Source of the DNA: Bacteroidales bacterium
Lineage (GTDB): Bacteria > Bacteroidota > Bacteroidia > Bacteroidales > JAADJA01
Direction of reading: 5' to 3'
Length of the DNA stretch: 15,600 nucleotides
NCBI GenBank assembly: GCA_021106665.1
Contig: JAIOTR010000170.1
Span: forward strand, 1-15,600
Part shown: one piece after another, positions 1 to 7,224 of the stretch
Layout of the letters: the number at the start of each line of letters is the position of its first letter
How positions within the stretch are numbered: position 1 is the stretch's first letter
Translations under genes and position numbers: made by a program
The notes under the pieces: model-generated
Seen by the model: the letters and a program-made list of their open reading frames with translations, nothing else
Database searches by the model: none
Told to the model about the DNA's origin: nothing

Positions 1-932
1 AGGTATTCAAAGGCATCGTCCACCACATCGAGGTTAGAATTGAAAAGTTTAACCCCTTGCAGGGAGGCAACACAAATGGAGAGGTGAGATGCTGTGAGTT
101 CAATTTTGGAATCATCAGAGAATACGCCTTCCCATTTTTTCTTTGCTTTATCGAAAAGTTTCTGGATTTTATCCTTAAGCTCGGTTTCAGTATCACCATA
201 ATTTCTGAATTCAAGATATCGTTTCCGGTTGCGGCCTGATTCAAGTTCGTCGAACAACTTGGTAAAAATAAGTTTGAACAATTCTTCAAAAACATCAACC
301 CCTGCATTGGCAAGCACCTCGTCCTCCATTTCAAGTACCTTGTCTTTTAAGGACTTTTTCTGGTTCACCAGCTCGTCTCTTTCAATCAGGTCATCGATGG
401 TCCAACGTTCGGTCAAAATATCAGAAAGCTTTTCGCTTGCTCTGGGAATTCCCGGAATATCTTCAAAATAATTGGGGTCTTTACGGTGGTACCACGAAAT
501 GGAATCACCGTTTGTCCATACCCCAATAGGTGCACCTGTAGCATTGCAATAGGATTTCAGTTGTTCCTTTCCGTCTTTAAGTTTGGGTTTTTTAAGCTCA
601 ACAATAATGTAAGGAGTGGTAGTTTTGTCCCTGTCGAAGATAACAATATCGGCCCGTTTTTTCTCCCTTCCGAATGAAACGGCATATTCCAGTTCCATGC
701 GGTCAACCGGGTAATTGTAATCTTTGATCAACACCTGCAAATAAAGTTGTCGAATGACTTCTTCCGGTGTAAGTTTTATGTTTTTGCCTCTTACAAGGCA
801 TGGAACGTATGGAATATCATTTCCCTTTTTGTCCTGTCGTATCTCAATCCGTTTTTCCAGTTCCTGAATTTCGACCAGGTTGAATTGGGTCAATTTGTAA
901 TTTGAATCTCTTAGAATTTCAGCAAGAGTCAT
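1..932 (-). CDS. Restriction-modification protein, N-terminal part (HsdR_N-like nuclease domain, probably fused to N6-adenine methyltransferase); partial
   Basis: The reading frame is open from an ATG at 932-930 to the left edge (310 codons, no stop), so the gene continues outside the window. An in-frame TAA lies seven codons upstream of the ATG, which supports this start. Residues 40-150 look like the type I restriction HSDR_N_2 fold: E82, D95 in RADIVIF, the E112-x-K114 pair in VELKKPK and a QLKSY motif at 124-128 fit a PD-(D/E)xK active site. A charged helical linker spans about 170-270. The segment near 288-310, ending DVVDDAFEY, resembles the lead-in of N6_Mtase (HsdM-type) domains, where a D-x-x-G-x-x-(Y/F)-E pattern is usual. 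I infer a nuclease-methyltransferase fusion that cuts and modifies DNA for phage defence. The methyltransferase motifs themselves lie beyond the edge. A lone HsdR-like protein is the alternative. Confidence 0.8.
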   Translation of the reverse strand, partial: MTLAEILRDSNYKLTQFNLVEIQELEKRIEIRQDKKGNDIPYVPCLVRGKNIKLTPEEVIRQLYLQVLIKDYNYPVDRMELEYAVSFGREKKRADIVIFDRDKTTTPYIIVELKKPKLKDGKEQLKSYCNATGAPIGVWTNGDSISWYHRKDPNYFEDIPGIPRASEKLSDILTERWTIDDLIERDELVNQKKSLKDKVLEMEDEVLANAGVDVFEELFKLIFTKLFDELESGRNRKRYLEFRNYGDTETELKDKIQKLFDKAKKKWEGVFSDDSKIELTASHLSICVASLQGVKLFNSNLDVVDDAFEY

Positions 933-967
933 AAAAACAGGTTTTAAGTATTAAAAATTCGGTCGAG

Positions 968-975
968 CAAAAGTA
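968..975 (-). promoter_or_regulatory. Candidate Bacteroidota -7 box for the restriction-modification gene
   Basis: On the minus strand this reads TACTTTTG, an exact match to TAnnTTTG. It ends 36 bases before the ATG at 932, leaving a leader of roughly 28-32 bases. No TTG element is visible at the usual -33 distance, because that stretch is a T/A homopolymer, so only the -7 half is supported. Confidence 0.4.
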
Positions 976-1082
976 ACAATTACTCTTCATTTTTTTTTTT
1001 GATTTTTTAAATAATCTTGTAAACCAGTTTGGTTTCTTAAACTCATAATTGCACTCTTGCAGAAAACAAAGATTTAATATTT

Positions 1083-2132
1083 TTATTTCTTATAAAACCG
1101 AATTGTCCTTTCAACCGCCTCTTTTTCACTATACTTAGGGATAAAGCCAAAATCAGTTTTTGCCCGGTTTGAATTAAAAGTAAAATCAGTACTGGTATAA
1201 GTTACGGCAAATCGGCTGAATTTGGGATTATATTTTTTTATTGGGCTAACCAGCAAAGCTATAAATTCAGAAATACTGGCAAGGGGATAAGCGATCCATT
1301 TTGGTAACCACAGATTTTTCGGAAAAAATTTATAACCGGTTCCTATGATGATCTTATCAAAAAATTTAAAGAAATTCGTACCGGGTCCATCTGTTATAAA
1401 ATATACTTTTCCAAAAACCTTATCATTGTTTTGCAATAAAGCATTGGCGGCTAAAACATGAGCATAAGCCATATTTCCAACATACACATGTTGACATTTC
1501 GATTTTCCATTTCCGAGCCTGATATAAAATCCGGTTTTAGCCATATCGATAAGGGAGCCGATATGATAGGGGTCTTCTTCACCATAAATATCCGAAGGCC
1601 TCAAAACGCATGTTTTCAGATTTTGATCATTGGCCTCCGTTACCAGTTTTTCTGCCAGATATTTACTTTCACAGTAACTGGTTTTATGTTTGGAAGGGTA
1701 TTCCAAGCTTTCGTCAATATCCACAAGTGGTTTGCCTCTGTAAATGGCATCCAGCGAACTGGTATAGACTAGGTTGGGGATTTTATTTTCCAGGCAGGCC
1801 TTAATGATATTTTCAGTTCCGCCAACATTGATGGATAAAACTTCCGATTTGGGTTTCGTACCCCAGTCTATAATGGCAGCGGTATGAATAACTACATCTA
1901 CTCCTTTACAAACCTCAGTTACGTCAACAGGATTCCGGATATCACCCTGGATAAATTTTATTCTTTCATCCCCCACTCCGGCGTAAGGTTTAATATCAAA
2001 AATCCGAATTTCTTTAGGTTTAATTGGTGATGAAAGATCGGTTAATTCTTTTACAATGGCTTTCCCCAAAAATCCGGATCCGCCTGTTAACAAGACAATC
2101 GGTTGGTTTTTATCTGAATTTGAATTTTCCAT
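1083..2132 (-). CDS. 3-beta-hydroxysteroid dehydrogenase/isomerase-like NAD(P)-dependent epimerase (extended SDR)
   Basis: This is a 349-residue extended short-chain dehydrogenase. The nucleotide-binding motif TGGSGFLG is at residues 16-23. An acidic residue (D46, in IRIFDIKPY) closes the second beta strand, favouring NAD over NADP. GDIRN follows near 63, the active-site strand is YTSS at 123-126, and the catalytic pair is Y153-x-x-x-K157 (YCESK). LRPSDIYGEED at 177-187 matches the substrate-side motif of the 3Beta_HSD family, whose members oxidise 3-beta-hydroxyl groups of sterols and related alicyclic alcohols or act on sugar nucleotides. The length is normal for the family. The gene diverges from the EthD gene with 62 bases between starts. 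The presence of three further SDRs, a sulfotransferase and EthD/DUF1214 proteins makes a steroid- or terpenoid-like substrate more likely than a sugar, but this is inference. Confidence 0.85.
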   Translation of the reverse strand: MENSNSDKNQPIVLLTGGSGFLGKAIVKELTDLSSPIKPKEIRIFDIKPYAGVGDERIKFIQGDIRNPVDVTEVCKGVDVVIHTAAIIDWGTKPKSEVLSINVGGTENIIKACLENKIPNLVYTSSLDAIYRGKPLVDIDESLEYPSKHKTSYCESKYLAEKLVTEANDQNLKTCVLRPSDIYGEEDPYHIGSLIDMAKTGFYIRLGNGKSKCQHVYVGNMAYAHVLAANALLQNNDKVFGKVYFITDGPGTNFFKFFDKIIIGTGYKFFPKNLWLPKWIAYPLASISEFIALLVSPIKKYNPKFSRFAVTYTSTDFTFNSNRAKTDFGFIPKYSEKEAVERTIRFYKK

Positions 2133-2135
2133 GAA

Positions 2136-2165
2136 TTGATAGAAAATATTAAATGAATAGTTTTG
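2136..2165 (+). promoter_or_regulatory. Bacteroidota-type promoter for the EthD gene
   Basis: TTG at 2136-2138 and TAGTTTTG at 2158-2165 are separated by 19 bases. This matches the Bacteroidota housekeeping consensus (TTG, 17-23 bases, TAnnTTTG) in both elements and in spacing. It would start transcription near 2171, about 24 bases before the ATG at 2195. It is the best promoter in the window. It overlaps the first codons and leader of the divergent 3-beta-HSD-like gene, so the two transcription starts must lie very close together. Confidence 0.6.
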
Positions 2166-2194
2166 TAAAAATAGAATTTTAATTTAGCAGGCGA

Positions 2195-2866
2195 ATGAGA
2201 AAGGAAATTTATTTGATAAAAGGACTTAAGGACGAATCATACAAAGATTTTTCAGGTCGTTTGCTGTCAATGGCAAAATCCATTTCAAGTGAAGAAAGTA
2301 CAAATAAAATTAAATTAACTATTACAGAAAATCCTCCCCCCAAAATTTCTGTAATCCCCTTTAAAAGAAATAAAATTGCAGCTATTTCTTTATATAAAAG
2401 TGTAGAAGAAATAAGTGAAGTTCTCATAAAAGAAAATGGATTTGCCGGTGCTTATTTTGTGGAAGAAGCTTTACCCATTGCCTACGATAAAACCTGGAAT
2501 GACTCTGAGCCTACGCCTGGCGTATGCTTGTTAACCCTTTTTAAACAAAAGATAGGAATTGACCATAAAACATTTATTGATCGTTGGCATAACAACCATA
2601 CGCCACTTTCGCTTAAAATTCATCCTTTATGGCATTACAACAGGAATGTGGTAACTCAAAAATTAATTACTGATACTTTCAGTTGGGACGGGATTGTGGA
2701 AGAACATATGCGAACCCGATCCGAGTTGATCAATCCATTTAAATTCTTTGGAAATCCATTGGTCATCATTCCCCGTATGATTCAGGTTTATACAGACACG
2801 AAATCATTTCTGGATTACAGAACCATTGAACCTTACCTCACAACAGAAATTCATATTAGAAGTTGA
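2195..2866 (+). CDS. EthD-domain protein (dimeric alpha/beta-barrel family)
   Basis: A 223-residue soluble protein with no signal peptide. The C-terminal half (about 110-223) carries the EthD/dimeric alpha-beta-barrel signature: a hydrophobic strand (VCLLTLFKQK), then FIDRWHNNHTPLSLKIHPLW with the conserved W-H-x-x-H, then a Y-x-R-N-V-V strand and a terminal R-x-I-E-P-Y-x-T-x-E segment. The N-terminal half (1-105) ends in a strand GAYFVEEALP, so the protein may be two barrel-like halves, as in the longer EthD proteins I associate with mycobacteria and proteobacteria. EthD proteins accompany oxidative degradation of ethers, sterols and similar compounds; their chemistry is unclear, and some relatives bind haem or act as monooxygenases or cyclases. 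The stop codon is five bases from the stop of the convergent SDR. Confidence 0.75.
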   Translation: MRKEIYLIKGLKDESYKDFSGRLLSMAKSISSEESTNKIKLTITENPPPKISVIPFKRNKIAAISLYKSVEEISEVLIKENGFAGAYFVEEALPIAYDKTWNDSEPTPGVCLLTLFKQKIGIDHKTFIDRWHNNHTPLSLKIHPLWHYNRNVVTQKLITDTFSWDGIVEEHMRTRSELINPFKFFGNPLVIIPRMIQVYTDTKSFLDYRTIEPYLTTEIHIRS

Positions 2867-2871
2867 TCAGC

Positions 2872-3675
2872 TCAAGCATTTGGATACATTTTTATCATGG
2901 TTTTATTGGTAATCCATCCTGCTAATTTACGAGGCAGCAAACGGGTGAGGACGAGATAATTGATACGGTTGGAAAAACCGGAAATGAACAATGCTTTTTT
3001 ACCCAGGTTCATTAATGCTGCTTCAGCTACAATTTCAGGATGTTGAACCTGAGCTTTAAAAAATCCATATTGCGGATTTGTATTTAAGTAAGCTTCAGTA
3101 GCTGTGGCGCCTGCAATACATGCCATTACATCAATATTGCAGGGTTTAAGTTCATGGTAAAGCGCTTCGGCCAGATTCCATGCAAATGCTTTTGAGGCTG
3201 CATAGGGAGCAATGAGTTGCATCCCAAGTAATCCGGCGAGGGATGACATAAGAATAATGCCACCGTTTTGATTTGTTTCGATCAATCGTTTTGAAAAGGC
3301 ATGTACCAGTTTAAGTTGAGAACCGATGTTTACGTTTAAGAACTGTTCCAATTCGTCAGAACTATGATGGGTAAATTTTTTAATCCGGCTGAAAGCGGCA
3401 TTGTAGATCAATAATCGACAATCTTTTTCTTGTGCCTTTTCAATGATCTGAGCAGCGGAATCAGGATTAAATAAATCAATAGGGATTGTTAATGTGTTGA
3501 TACCGTATGATGTAATCAATTTTTTTGAGAGTTTGTTCAATGGATCTTTCTGGTTGTCAATCATGACTATATTAAAGCCTTGATTGGCCAGAGCTATACA
3601 AAACGACTCTCCTAAACCCAGAGCTGCACCGGCCACCAGTGCCCAATTTCCATATTTATTCTTCAGACTGCTCAT
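2872..3675 (-). CDS. SDR family NAD(P)-dependent oxidoreductase (classical)
   Basis: I prefer the ATG at 3675: AGGA sits just upstream in an A-rich leader, and the protein then begins MSSLKNKYGNWALVAG, a normal beginning for this subgroup. A longer in-frame ATG exists at 3708 (278 residues, used for the numbering here). The cofactor motif AGAALGLG is at 26-33, NAA at 103-105, N127 is the structural asparagine, and S156, Y169 and K173 (YAASK) complete the classical tetrad. It belongs to the short-chain acyl/ketone reductase type that reduces keto groups or oxidises secondary alcohols with NAD(P). The C-terminal extension (about 230-278) is basic and hydrophobic, as in membrane-associated SDRs. 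It is convergent with the EthD gene and divergent from the DUF1214-sulfotransferase-SDR operon, so it is probably part of the same pathway. Substrate unknown. Confidence 0.85.
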   Translation of the reverse strand: MSSLKNKYGNWALVAGAALGLGESFCIALANQGFNIVMIDNQKDPLNKLSKKLITSYGINTLTIPIDLFNPDSAAQIIEKAQEKDCRLLIYNAAFSRIKKFTHHSSDELEQFLNVNIGSQLKLVHAFSKRLIETNQNGGIILMSSLAGLLGMQLIAPYAASKAFAWNLAEALYHELKPCNIDVMACIAGATATEAYLNTNPQYGFFKAQVQHPEIVAEAALMNLGKKALFISGFSNRINYLVLTRLLPRKLAGWITNKTMIKMYPNA

Positions 3676-3748
3676 TTTTATTCCTGATAAATTTCTATTT
3701 TTACCCATCTAAAAAGTCAGAAGACAATTATACTAAAAAATCCGGTTG

Positions 3749-4933
3749 ATGCAGAAATTACTCTTTTTTTTCCTGTCAGTTTTGAAGTTTTTCCGTCAAG
3801 TAAGCCTTTTTCTTAGGGGTAAAAAAGAGGAAGACATTCAAATACAGCGTATTGTTTCAGGGAAAGCCTGGGAAGATTTTTGTGATCAGCTCAAACTGGC
3901 CGGAACTACTCTTAAATATCCCGGAACCCCGCAGGATGTTTTCCAACAAACCGAAGGGCTGCGATACCTTACCCGACTTACCAGAGCGGGACTGGAAGCT
4001 TTTGTAGAATATAACAATCCTGCATTTCCGGTCTTCAGAAGGATGGTGCATGAAACTGTTAAAATGGGTGCCGATAACCCGGATAATTATTATTTTAATG
4101 CACAGATCAGCGGGGACAATGAATATCGCATAACAGGTAAAAGAAATACCATTCATTATATTGGGTTTTTTACCCAAAATGGTAATTATGGAACTACCGG
4201 TGGGCTGGCACCTTGTGGCGTTTTGCAAGGTGAGGATTTGAAACTGGAAGAGGATAGCAGTTTTGAGATAATTTTAAGTAAATCACCAAAAGGAAAAAAC
4301 TGGTTAAAAATTGAAGAGAATACTTCCATTGTGATCGTTCGGCAGACATTCTTACATTATCATGAAGAAGCTCCGGCAGAACTTCGCATTGAACATTTAA
4401 GCGGTAAAAAGGTCCCCGATCCCATTTCACCCCAAGCCATGGAAGAGGGTTTAAAATCAGCTGCTCTTTTTGTTGCCGGGGCGCCTTTACTTTTTGCAAG
4501 ATGGGCCAAAGGATTTCAGAAACATACTAATAAGCTACCGCAGTTCGATCCTGAGATATCTAATGCTGCCGGTGGAGATGCCGATATTATCTATTACCAC
4601 AGTCATTGGAAATTGAAATTAGATGAAGCACTTGTCATCCATGTTAAACCACCTGATTGTGATAACTGGAATTTTCAGTTGAACAACTATTGGATGGAAT
4701 CATTAGATTACCGGTATTTTAATATTTGCATTAATAAAGGAAATGCAGAATATCAAAAGGATGGAAATGTAAAAATAATCGTTACACATAAGTATCCGGG
4801 ATTGCCCAACTGGATTGATACATGTGGCCATTTCGAAGGAACCATGTGCTGGCGATGGTATCGCCTGGCTGCAGGTAAGGAACCTATAGAACCGCGATGT
4901 GAAGTTATTAACTTAAAGGATTTGAAAAAGTAA
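3749..4933 (+). CDS. DUF1214 domain-containing protein
   Basis: I take the ATG at 3749 (394 residues); a TTG one codon earlier is less likely. Residues 1-22 are strongly hydrophobic with basic ends and could be a membrane anchor or uncleaved signal. The motif GLRYLTRLTRAGLEAFVE near 70-90 and GADNPDNYYFNAQISGDNEY near 112-132 are the typical front part of the long DUF1214 family. The C-terminal segment from about 315 (WMESLDYRYFNICIN, HKYPGLPNWIDTCGHFEG, WRWY) is the DUF1214 beta domain itself. No catalytic activity is established for the family that I know of. It is associated with sulfotransferases and SDRs in sterol- or lipid-metabolising bacteria. It overlaps the next gene by one base (TAATG), so the two products are likely made in matched amounts and may work together. 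Confidence 0.8.
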   Translation: MQKLLFFFLSVLKFFRQVSLFLRGKKEEDIQIQRIVSGKAWEDFCDQLKLAGTTLKYPGTPQDVFQQTEGLRYLTRLTRAGLEAFVEYNNPAFPVFRRMVHETVKMGADNPDNYYFNAQISGDNEYRITGKRNTIHYIGFFTQNGNYGTTGGLAPCGVLQGEDLKLEEDSSFEIILSKSPKGKNWLKIEENTSIVIVRQTFLHYHEEAPAELRIEHLSGKKVPDPISPQAMEEGLKSAALFVAGAPLLFARWAKGFQKHTNKLPQFDPEISNAAGGDADIIYYHSHWKLKLDEALVIHVKPPDCDNWNFQLNNYWMESLDYRYFNICINKGNAEYQKDGNVKIIVTHKYPGLPNWIDTCGHFEGTMCWRWYRLAAGKEPIEPRCEVINLKDLKK

Positions 4934-6189
4934 TGCCAAAGTCCAGGATCATCCAATCGGTAGACTTTAATAATAAACCTATTTGGTTTAGGGCTATTAA
5001 TAGCATATGGCGACAAACCTATTCATTTGGAACGGAAATCAAGCTGGAAAAAGATAACCTGATCAAAGCTGCACGGGCAAATACCGGATTAAATGATTTT
5101 GGAAAGCAATTCTGGGATGAACCACTTGACCGAATGCTTGATTCCATTAACAATGAAGCACAATTACACCCCCTTGGACGGTTTATTTCCAAAAAGAGAT
5201 TGGTGAATTTATTGAGTGTTAGGTTGCGGGCAGAAGACTATTTTAAAAAACATCCCGAGATAATTGAACAACCATTATATCCTGTGATGGTGATTATAGG
5301 TTTACAACGGACAGGCACCACCAAACTGCACCGTATGATGGCCAGCGACCCGAATACACGTGCTTTATTAAGTTGGGAGGCCTTGAATCCGGCGCCTATG
5401 GATGGCGACATAAAATCAGGTGATGAACGGATCAAAATGGCCCGGATGAGTGAAAAGGCATTGAAGATAATGTCTCCAGGATTTTTTGCTATTCATCCTG
5501 TTGAACACCTTGCACCTGAAGAAGATGTATTATTATTGGATTATACTTTTTTGAGTACCACGCCAGAAGCCACTATGCATGTGCCTTCATATGCAACATG
5601 GCTGGAGAATACTGACCAATCTCACGGTTATGAATATGCTGTGAAATTGATGAAGTTGTTACAGTGGCAACGACCAGCCAAACAGTGGGTACTGAAAACA
5701 CCTCACCATTTGGAATTTCTTGACCTGGCTGAGAAGTATTTCAATAATGTTCAATTTATCTGGACTCACAGAAATGTGTATGAGGCGATTCCTTCTTTTT
5801 TAAGTATGGTAGCTTTTGCGAGGGTGTTGTTTAGTAATAAAGTTGATCCAAATGTAGTGGGTACACATTGGGTGAAAAAGATTGGATATATGTTGTCCAA
5901 AGCACTGGATTATCGTGAAAAAAATAATCATGTTGAAAAATTTATTGATGTTTCATATGAGGAACTGGTGGAGGATAGCATGGGAGTGATGAAGAATATT
6001 TATAGGAGACGTAATTTAGATTTCACAGCCGACTTAAAGCGAACATTTGAGATAACTGAACAAACCAATCCAAAAGGGAAATATGGGCAGCATATTTATA
6101 AATTGGATGATTTTGGTATTAATGAAGATGATATTGATAAACACACGAAGGAGTATCAATTGTTTCAAAAGAAACAAAATATAAATTAG
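4933..6189 (+). CDS. Sulfotransferase family protein (Sulfotransfer_3 type)
   Basis: The protein has 418 residues and is presumably cytosolic. The 5'-phosphosulfate loop is GLQRTGTTKLHRMM at 123-136, the variant of the PAPS-binding P-loop seen in the Sulfotransfer_3 family instead of the classical PKSGTTW. WVLKTPHHLEFLD at 252-264 is the conserved middle motif. FIWTHRNVYEAIPSFLSM at 275-292 supplies the 3'-phosphate-binding Arg (R280) and Ser (S288). The family is predicted to move a sulfuryl group from PAPS to a hydroxyl, but many long members have no proven substrate. The ATG overlaps the stop of the DUF1214 gene (TAATG), indicating translational coupling, and an SDR gene follows after 17 bases. 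A lipid or sterol-like alcohol is a reasonable acceptor given the dehydrogenases around it. No PAPS synthesis gene is visible in the window. Confidence 0.85.
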   Translation: MPKSRIIQSVDFNNKPIWFRAINSIWRQTYSFGTEIKLEKDNLIKAARANTGLNDFGKQFWDEPLDRMLDSINNEAQLHPLGRFISKKRLVNLLSVRLRAEDYFKKHPEIIEQPLYPVMVIIGLQRTGTTKLHRMMASDPNTRALLSWEALNPAPMDGDIKSGDERIKMARMSEKALKIMSPGFFAIHPVEHLAPEEDVLLLDYTFLSTTPEATMHVPSYATWLENTDQSHGYEYAVKLMKLLQWQRPAKQWVLKTPHHLEFLDLAEKYFNNVQFIWTHRNVYEAIPSFLSMVAFARVLFSNKVDPNVVGTHWVKKIGYMLSKALDYREKNNHVEKFIDVSYEELVEDSMGVMKNIYRRRNLDFTADLKRTFEITEQTNPKGKYGQHIYKLDDFGINEDDIDKHTKEYQLFQKKQNIN

Positions 6190-6206
6190 AATGATTGTTG
6201 AATAGA

Positions 6207-7202
6207 ATGATGAGTAAACAAAATAAGCAATACGATAATCCATTTTCTGCGACATTTAAAGGAATCAGCGACCTGTTTAAGAAAAGGGAAAGGGTAGGGG
6301 AATTAATTTCGGATGACAGATTGGACGGGAAGAAAGTGCTGATAACCGGCTCCAGCTCAGGATTGGGACTGGCAACAGCAACTGAACTGGCAAAACTGGG
6401 TGCCGAAGTGATTATGGCGGTTCGTAGCGGTATCCCGAAAAAAGGTATAGAGGTTAAACGGAAATCAGGTTCGGAGAAGGTAAATATGCACCACGTTGAC
6501 CTTTCGGATTTTGATTCTATCCAACACTTGGTTGAGGAAATAAAAACACAATACGGCCAATTGGACATTGTGATTTGCAATGCAGCCGTGGTGGCAAAAA
6601 AGAGCCGCAAAACCAAAAGCGGACTGGAACAAATGTTCATGGTAAACTATTTAGCTAAATACGTACTTATCCGATTGCTGTTAAAAATTGACTGCATAAA
6701 AACAGATGGTACGGCTTTACCCCGTATCATTTTTGTTACCTCCGAAAGCCACCGCAATCCCAAAGAATTCAACTGGGATGAATTTGGAAAATATATTCCT
6801 CATAGTATCGGTAAAACTGTTGAGCTTTACGGCTACTACAAGCTGCTACTGGTAACCTTTGCACGTGAACTTTCCCGAAGGTTGAACCCTGAAGACACGC
6901 AGTATAGCGTATTTGCTTTATGTCCCGGCCCTGTCAACTCCAATATTGCCCGTGAAGCACCTGCTATATTTAAACCATTGCTAAGACTGGTCTTTTCAAT
7001 CTTTTTCCGGTCGCCCAAAAAAGCCAGCGAACCGGTGGTTTACTTGACTGCTTCTAGGGATGTGGATAGTAAAAATTTTGATTATCTGTTTTTGATGGAA
7101 CGAAAAGCTATTGATGAGAAAGCTGAAAATCCAGAGAATGGGAAGAAGCTGTGGTTGTTATCAGAAGAGCTTTTAGGATCGATAGGGGTAATTGAGAAAT
7201 AA
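6207..7202 (+). CDS. SDR family oxidoreductase (retinol dehydrogenase/protochlorophyllide reductase-like)
   Basis: The ATG at 6207 (331 residues) is preferred over the TTG codons at 6195 and 6198; a second ATG follows at once. An N-terminal extension of about 40 residues precedes the cofactor motif TGSSSGLG at 47-54. NAA (125-127), N147, the active-site strand FVTSES and Y208-x-x-x-K212 follow. The catalytic motif reads YGYYK, with Tyr where most relatives have Ser (YxxSK), and about 29 residues separate the likely catalytic Ser from Tyr, as in the longer retinol-dehydrogenase/POR-type SDRs. These enzymes interconvert alcohols and carbonyls on hydrophobic substrates with NADP(H). It is the third gene of the DUF1214-sulfotransferase operon, 17 bases after the previous stop, and converges with the next SDR (22 bases). 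Confidence 0.82.
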   Translation: MMSKQNKQYDNPFSATFKGISDLFKKRERVGELISDDRLDGKKVLITGSSSGLGLATATELAKLGAEVIMAVRSGIPKKGIEVKRKSGSEKVNMHHVDLSDFDSIQHLVEEIKTQYGQLDIVICNAAVVAKKSRKTKSGLEQMFMVNYLAKYVLIRLLLKIDCIKTDGTALPRIIFVTSESHRNPKEFNWDEFGKYIPHSIGKTVELYGYYKLLLVTFARELSRRLNPEDTQYSVFALCPGPVNSNIAREAPAIFKPLLRLVFSIFFRSPKKASEPVVYLTASRDVDSKNFDYLFLMERKAIDEKAENPENGKKLWLLSEELLGSIGVIEK

Positions 7203-7224
7203 TTGGATTATGTAAATTTCTGGA

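Noticed and set aside
229..677. Plus-strand frames opposite the restriction-modification gene
   Set aside because: The minus-strand frame is open throughout and has a clear nuclease motif set; the plus-strand products are low-complexity Ser-rich or unrelated.
1016..1023. CTTGTAAA octamer recurring at 1016, 8135 and 12601, possible shared regulatory half-site
   Set aside because: All three are intergenic, but an AT-rich octamer is expected several times by chance, and only the 12601 copy sits in a long dyad.
1021..1035. Small hairpin AAACC-N5-GGTTT between the 3-beta-HSD-like and restriction genes as a terminator
   Set aside because: The stem is only 5 bp and no T-run follows it on the minus strand; the T/A homopolymer nearby is separated from it.
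6119..6640. Antisense frame (173 codons) across the sulfotransferase-SDR junction
   Set aside because: It covers two well-supported genes on the other strand and lacks a domain-like pattern; Ser/Phe-rich composition is typical of antisense readings.
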